9,524 bases of DNA from REEB509 sp044370335 (GTDB lineage Bacteria; Pseudomonadota; Alphaproteobacteria; Caulobacterales; Aquidulcibacteraceae): the NCBI GenBank assembly GCA_044370335.1, contig JBILVS010000104.1:1-9524 (forward strand), read 5' to 3'. Shown here in pieces: positions 5,902 to 9,524 of this stretch. The translations under genes were made by a program, and so were the position numbers. The notes below the pieces were generated by a model that saw nothing but the letters and a program-made list of their open reading frames with translations, had not been told where the DNA came from and made no database searches. The first letter of the stretch is position 1. Every line of letters begins with the position of its first letter.

Positions 5902-5929
5902 TTGCGAGTTCCCCTTTTGCGGCTATGGT
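5902..5929 (+). promoter_or_regulatory. Candidate sigma-70 promoter for the lipoprotein gene
   Basis: TTGCGA (5902-5907) and TATGGT (5924-5929), 16 bases apart, each match four of six consensus positions. Transcription would start near 5936, inside the CtrA box, leaving a leader of about 27 bases with a good ribosome binding site. Confidence 0.35.
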
Positions 5930-5944
5930 TAAGGCGACATTAAC
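5929..5944 (+). promoter_or_regulatory. CtrA binding box, perfect match
   Basis: TTAA (5929-5932), seven bases, then TTAAC (5940-5944) is an exact match to the CtrA consensus TTAA-N7-TTAAC known from Caulobacter and other alphaproteobacteria. It is embedded in a perfect six-base inverted repeat GGTTAA-N7-TTAACC (5927-5945). It ends 18 bases before the lipoprotein ATG. CtrA-activated promoters usually have the box near -35, which would put the start inside the coding region. The box instead overlaps the predicted start of the candidate promoter at 5902-5929, which suits repression by CtrA. Confidence 0.72.
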
Positions 5945-5962
5945 CTGTGCGGGGAGGGAGCC

Positions 5963-7225
5963 ATGCGGCGGTTTTGGAAGCTGGGCGCGACGGGGGTCGC
6001 GATGCTGGCGGCGTCTGGGTGTTCCACCTGGAGCGGCATTAGCAACTATAGTCAGAACGCGCTGGCTGGTGTTCGCGAGGCCCGCGACAGCTGTCGCGGC
6101 ACGGGGGAGAACGCCCTGGTCAATACGCTGACCGGTGGCGACCACACCGAACAAGAGGTGGCCCAAGAGGCGGCGACCGTGGTCACCTACAGCGCCGCCA
6201 TGACCAGAGCGCGGAACTGTCAGACCTTCTACCGTGGCCTTTCCGCAGGGGCCATCGGAGTGGACGCTGGCGCCTCGGCCTTGAGCGGGGCGGGCGCATT
6301 GGGCCTTTTGGCGTCCGGAGGGCGGGCGGTGCGGTCCACCACTGATGCTTTCGGGGTGCTCGCCGTGGCGCCGCTCGTGTTGCGCGATGTGGTGAATCAG
6401 TCCTCCCAAGCCGCCCTTGCCCGGCAGGCTGGCGCGGCGGTGGAGCTGGCGCAATGCCACGCCGACCAGCTGCATTTTTCGATTAACGACCTGCGGACAG
6501 CCCAGGCGTCGTTGCAAACACAGTTAGAGGCCGCGCGCCTGATGCAGGCGGACCTGGACGCGTTCATCGACGCCCGATTCAATGCTCTGCGCCAAGCGCC
6601 GCCCGAGGAAGGCGCAGCGGGCGAAGGGGCGTCGGCGCTGGAGGCCCTGGCCGATGTGGTGCAGCGGGATCGGCAGTTGCAGGACTTGATCCGGTTCGCT
6701 GGAGTCCTCCAGGACGCCGTTTTCGCCGCCGAGCAGCTGAGCGCCACGATGCTGCTGGAGGCCGACGCGTCTTCGGGGCTTGAAGCGCGGATCGCGCAAC
6801 GGCTGGATTTGCGCCTCGATATCATCAACCGGACCTGGGCGGACGCCTTTATCGGTTTGGCGCCGACACCGGATCGGACGATGCGGTCGATCCTCGCCGC
6901 CCCATTGAGCGCAACAGCGAACTTGATCTCTGGGCAGTCGCAGGGGCCGGAGCAACAGGCCGCGGTGGAAGGCGCTTTGTTTGATTTTTCGAACGCGCGC
7001 ATGACCTTTGGGGCCCAAGGGGAGGACGTGTCAGCGCCGACGACTCGGTTTGACCTGACCCTGTTCGATGTGGCCGACTGGTCAGAGCTGCGCCGCTACC
7101 AGTCTGGGCTGGCGGCGCTGGCGGAAAGCGCTGACCGCGCTTCTGCGCGTCTTAACGGGCTTGCGGCATTAGACAGACGGATCGCCCGGGGCTTCTGTTC
7201 ACTGGAGGATCCGGTCTCGCCCTAA
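5963..7225 (+). CDS. Predicted lipoprotein of unknown function
   Basis: This 420-residue protein has a short lipoprotein signal: basic MRRFWK, a hydrophobic stretch, and ASGC with the modified cysteine at residue 20. The mature part would be anchored in an envelope membrane facing the periplasm; no Asp follows the cysteine (CSTW), so outer membrane sorting is plausible by the E. coli rule. Beyond that it has a Gly/Ala-rich hydrophobic middle (about 93-142) and long mostly helical segments with coiled-coil character (about 145-210 and 225-290). Four more cysteines (44, 86, 165, 412) could pair as disulfides. I do not recognise the family. The start is well supported by GGAGGGAG at 5953-5960. 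The gene sits between mch and sdhC but has its own promoter candidate and CtrA box, so it is probably regulated separately and tied to the cell cycle. Confidence 0.82.
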   Translation: MRRFWKLGATGVAMLAASGCSTWSGISNYSQNALAGVREARDSCRGTGENALVNTLTGGDHTEQEVAQEAATVVTYSAAMTRARNCQTFYRGLSAGAIGVDAGASALSGAGALGLLASGGRAVRSTTDAFGVLAVAPLVLRDVVNQSSQAALARQAGAAVELAQCHADQLHFSINDLRTAQASLQTQLEAARLMQADLDAFIDARFNALRQAPPEEGAAGEGASALEALADVVQRDRQLQDLIRFAGVLQDAVFAAEQLSATMLLEADASSGLEARIAQRLDLRLDIINRTWADAFIGLAPTPDRTMRSILAAPLSATANLISGQSQGPEQQAAVEGALFDFSNARMTFGAQGEDVSAPTTRFDLTLFDVADWSELRRYQSGLAALAESADRASARLNGLAALDRRIARGFCSLEDPVSP

Positions 7226-7257
7226 GGACCGCGTCAAACTCCAACCGTTCAGCGCAA

Positions 7258-7285
7258 TTGACTTCAAACCGACGCGCCGTACGAT
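7258..7285 (+). promoter_or_regulatory. Candidate promoter of the sdh operon
   Basis: TTGACT (7258-7263, five of six) and TACGAT (7280-7285, four of six) lie 16 bases apart in the 107-base gap before sdhC. A start near 7292 would leave a leader of about 40 bases ending in CAGGAG six bases before the sdhC ATG. Confidence 0.45.
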
Positions 7286-7332
7286 CCGCGCCGCATTATT
7301 CTGCGTATGTTCCTCAAAGACAGGAGCTTTTG

Positions 7333-7725
7333 ATGGCCGGCGCCGCAAAGCCCAGCTCAAGACCGCTATCGCCGCACGTGACCGTGTGGCGGTGGCATGT
7401 GACCATGGCCGCTTCGATCTTCACACGGGCGACCGGAGTGGCGCTTTATGTTGGGGCGATTGGGCTTGCGGTATGGCTTGTGGCCCTCGCGGCGGGGCCT
7501 GAAGCCTTCGCGATCGCGGACGCGTTCTTTCAATCCATTTTTGGCCAGCTCGCCCTTTACGCGATGACGCTCGCGGTCTGCTACCACCTCGTGGCGGGCT
7601 TGCGGCACCTGGTTTGGGATGTGGGCCGGGGCCATGAGCCTAAAACCGCCAACGCCACGGCCTGGCTGGCATTCGCCTTCTGCTTGGCGGGGCCGATTGG
7701 CATCTGGGCTTTGGCTAATCTTTAA
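7333..7725 (+). CDS. sdhC: Succinate dehydrogenase cytochrome b556 subunit
   Basis: One of the two membrane anchors of complex II, it binds heme b and ubiquinone and attaches the catalytic SdhAB dimer to the inner membrane. The 130 residues match the family size. RPLSPHVTVWRW (10-21) and SIFTRATG (28-35) are the SdhC signature, with S28 and R32 in the places of quinone-site Ser and Arg. YHLVAGLRHLVWD (84-96) supplies H85 as the heme ligand. Three membrane helices lie at about 33-54, 68-92 and 108-128. The ATG at 7333 follows CAGGAG at the right distance; an in-frame TTG 75 bases upstream at 7258 overlaps the promoter candidate and is rejected. The gene leads the sdhC-sdhD-sdhA operon, with sdhD 10 bases downstream. 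Confidence 0.95.
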   Translation: MAGAAKPSSRPLSPHVTVWRWHVTMAASIFTRATGVALYVGAIGLAVWLVALAAGPEAFAIADAFFQSIFGQLALYAMTLAVCYHLVAGLRHLVWDVGRGHEPKTANATAWLAFAFCLAGPIGIWALANL

Positions 7726-7735
7726 GGGGGCCTCG

Positions 7736-8122
7736 ATGAGCGACACTTTCAGAACCCCCTTGGGCCGCGTGCGCGGCAACGGCTCGGCCCGGTCCGGGAC
7801 GGGGCATTTCATTGCGGAACGCGTGACATCGGTTCTGCTGGCGGTGCTGACGCCGTGGTTTGTCATTTCGGCGGCGATGCACCTGCCGTTCGGCTACGAG
7901 GGCGCACGGGCCTGGGTGGCCGATCCATGGGTGGCGCCGCCGCTCGCGGTGTTCGTCCTTGTGAGCCTGCACCATATGTGGCTTGGGCTCACGGTCGTGG
8001 TGGAAGACTATATTCACCGGCCCGTGACGAAGATGGCGCTGCTGCTTCTGAACCTGTCGGTGTGCATCGCGCTGGCCGCCGCCAGCCTATTCGCCATTTT
8101 GCGCATCAGCGTTGGCGCCTGA
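7736..8122 (+). CDS. sdhD: Succinate dehydrogenase hydrophobic membrane anchor subunit
   Basis: This is the second membrane anchor of complex II, completing the heme b and ubiquinone sites with SdhC. The 128 residues contain GHFIAERVTSVLL (23-35), typical of alphaproteobacterial SdhD. HHMWLGLTVVVEDYIH (79-94) aligns H80 with the E. coli SdhD heme ligand H71, and Y92, twelve residues on, with the quinone-site Y83. Three membrane helices are at about 27-50, 66-88 and 98-123. The ATG at 7736 lies 10 bases after the sdhC stop, behind AAGGGGG at 7724-7730, which overlaps that stop; the longer open frame from 7619 would overlap sdhC and is not used. Confidence 0.95.
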   Translation: MSDTFRTPLGRVRGNGSARSGTGHFIAERVTSVLLAVLTPWFVISAAMHLPFGYEGARAWVADPWVAPPLAVFVLVSLHHMWLGLTVVVEDYIHRPVTKMALLLLNLSVCIALAAASLFAILRISVGA

Positions 8123-8142
8123 ATTTGTTGGGGAGCTGAGTT

Positions 8143-9524
8143 TTGGCCGCGTACAGCTGGATCGATCATACATTTGACGTCGTCGTGGTGGGCGCTGGGG
8201 GCTCGGGCCTGCGGGCCGCGGTAGGCTGCGCCCAAGCTGGGCTGAAAACCGCCTGCGTGACCAAGGTGTTCCCGACCCGCAGCCACACCGTGGCCGCGCA
8301 AGGGGGCATTTCGGCCGCCCTTGGCAATATGGGCGAGGACGACTGGCGTTGGCACATGTTCGACACCGTGAAGGGGTCGGACTGGCTCGGCGATCAGGAC
8401 GCGATCCAGTATCTCTGCCAGAACGCGCCGGCGGCTGTTTACGAGCTTGAGCACTGGGGCGTGCCGTTTTCCCGGACGGAAGAAGGCAAGATCTATCAAC
8501 GCGCCTTCGGGGGCATGACCCGGAATTACGGCGAGGCGCCGGTGCAGCGGACCTGCGCGGCCGCCGACCGGACGGGCCATGCAATCCTGCACACGCTGTA
8601 TGGGCAATCGCTGAATTACGACGTCGAGTTTTTCGTCGAATACTTCGCGCTTGACCTGATCATGGACGAGCAGGGCGCGTGCCGTGGGGTGACGGCCTGG
8701 AGCCTCGTGGACGGCGCGCTTCACCGCTTCCGGGCGCAACGCGTGATCTTGGCGACGGGCGGCTATGGCCGGGCCTATTTCAGTTGCACCAGCGCCCACA
8801 CCTGCACCGGCGACGGCAACGCGATGGTGCTGCGGGCGGGCCTGCCGTTGCAGGACATGGAGTTCGTTCAATTCCACCCGACCGGGATTTACGGCTCGGG
8901 CTGCCTGATCACCGAAGGCGCGCGGGGCGAGGGCGGCTATCTCACCAACGGCAACGGCGAACGGTTCATGGAGCGCTATGCGCCGACCGTGAAGGACCTC
9001 GCGCCGCGGGACATGGTGAGCCGGGCGATGACCATCGAAATCCGCGAAGGGCGGGGTGTGGGGCCGAAGAAGGACCACATCTATCTGCACCTTGATCACC
9101 TGGATCCGAAAATTCTGCACGAGCGGCTGCCCGGCATCTCGGAAAGCGCCAAGATTTTCGCCGGCGTGGACCTGACCAAGCAGCCGATCCCGGTGCTGCC
9201 GACGGTGCACTATAATATGGGCGGCATCCCGACGAACTTCTTCGGCGAGGTGCTCACCAAGGCGGACGGGGACCCAGATAAGGTCGTGCCGGGCCTGATG
9301 GCGGTGGGCGAAGCGGCCTGCGTGTCGGTGCACGGGGCGAACCGGCTTGGCTCCAACTCGCTGATCGATCTTGTGGTGTTTGGCCGGGCCGCGGGCCTGC
9401 GCTGCGGCGACATGATCAAGGCCGGCGACAAGCAGCCGGAGCTGCCGAAAGGGGCGGGCGACAAGCACCTAGCGCGGCTCGATAAATTCCGCAGAGCCAA
9501 GGGTGGGACCGGAACGGCGCAGCT
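8143..9524 (+). CDS. sdhA: Succinate dehydrogenase flavoprotein subunit, 3' end cut off by the window
   Basis: The catalytic subunit of complex II oxidises succinate to fumarate with a covalently bound FAD and passes electrons to SdhB. The window contains 460 codons of a usual 590-600. It starts at TTG 8143: an in-frame TGA at 8137-8139 excludes any earlier start, and GGGGAG (8130-8135) sits seven bases upstream. The FAD loop is VVGAGGSGLRAA (16-26), and H48 in RSHTVAAQGG is the site of covalent FAD attachment. Active-site elements follow: HPTG (245-248), TEGARGEGGYLTN, the arginine in APRD (R289) and HYNMGG (356-361). The end of the visible part has GEAACVSVHGANRLGSNSL and DLVVFGRA. The loop at 129-137 (YGEAPVQRT) is one residue shorter than the GEGPPxQRT I remember from close relatives. 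sdhB is expected beyond the right edge. Confidence 0.97.
   Translation, partial: MAAYSWIDHTFDVVVVGAGGSGLRAAVGCAQAGLKTACVTKVFPTRSHTVAAQGGISAALGNMGEDDWRWHMFDTVKGSDWLGDQDAIQYLCQNAPAAVYELEHWGVPFSRTEEGKIYQRAFGGMTRNYGEAPVQRTCAAADRTGHAILHTLYGQSLNYDVEFFVEYFALDLIMDEQGACRGVTAWSLVDGALHRFRAQRVILATGGYGRAYFSCTSAHTCTGDGNAMVLRAGLPLQDMEFVQFHPTGIYGSGCLITEGARGEGGYLTNGNGERFMERYAPTVKDLAPRDMVSRAMTIEIREGRGVGPKKDHIYLHLDHLDPKILHERLPGISESAKIFAGVDLTKQPIPVLPTVHYNMGGIPTNFFGEVLTKADGDPDKVVPGLMAVGEAACVSVHGANRLGSNSLIDLVVFGRAAGLRCGDMIKAGDKQPELPKGAGDKHLARLDKFRRAKGGTGTAQ

Noticed and set aside
7212..7231. CGGTC/GACCG repeat at the end of the lipoprotein gene as a terminator
   Set aside because: Only five pairs, a ten-base loop and no T tract.
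7258..7332. Upstream TTG start for sdhC
   Set aside because: The added 25 residues match nothing in SdhC, the TTG coincides with a -35 element, and ATG 7333 has a proper CAGGAG.
8014..9468. 484-codon open frame on the minus strand
   Set aside because: It is antisense to sdhA, which carries all its active-site motifs over the same span. The His/Arg/Val-rich translation is typical of a shadow frame.

Overview
The window is GC-rich and densely coding, with strong G/C preference at third codon positions. Protein similarity points to an alphaproteobacterium. The SdhA, ferredoxin-NADP reductase and mesaconyl-CoA hydratase sequences are all of the type I know from Rhodobacterales and Caulobacterales relatives. 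A perfect CtrA box (TTAA-N7-TTAAC) fits that group. The exact order or genus cannot be fixed from the window.

Layout. Positions 1-582 hold no gene I can defend; one strong ribosome binding site precedes an ATG at 102, but the reading frame decays. A minus-strand block follows (3437 down to 583). It holds a small basic protein with a GrpE-like C-terminal domain, then an Hsp70/actin-fold ATPase reduced to its nucleotide-binding domain, translationally coupled by a 4-base ATGA overlap, then a ferredoxin/flavodoxin-NADP reductase (fpr) after a hairpin-bearing gap. A 282-base divergent control region (3438-3719) carries several inverted repeats and three copies of one 10-base motif. To its right the plus strand encodes a two-TM CpsD/CapB-like ATPase without the Walker A lysine, then mesaconyl-CoA hydratase (mch), an unknown lipoprotein preceded by the CtrA box, and the succinate dehydrogenase genes sdhC, sdhD and sdhA. 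sdhA runs off the right edge.

How the genes fit together. mch belongs to the ethylmalonyl-CoA pathway of acetyl-CoA assimilation, whose products, glyoxylate and a C4 CoA-ester feeding succinate, enter the TCA cycle near succinate dehydrogenase. Its position next to sdh therefore makes metabolic sense. The lipoprotein between them looks like an independently, cell-cycle-controlled insertion. The most interesting part is the minus-strand pair: an NBD-only Hsp70 with all the usual catalytic residues, coupled to what looks like a minimal, tail-extended GrpE. I do not recognise it as a described chaperone system. It is transcribed divergently from a degenerate tyrosine-kinase-like membrane ATPase and shares a regulatory region with it.
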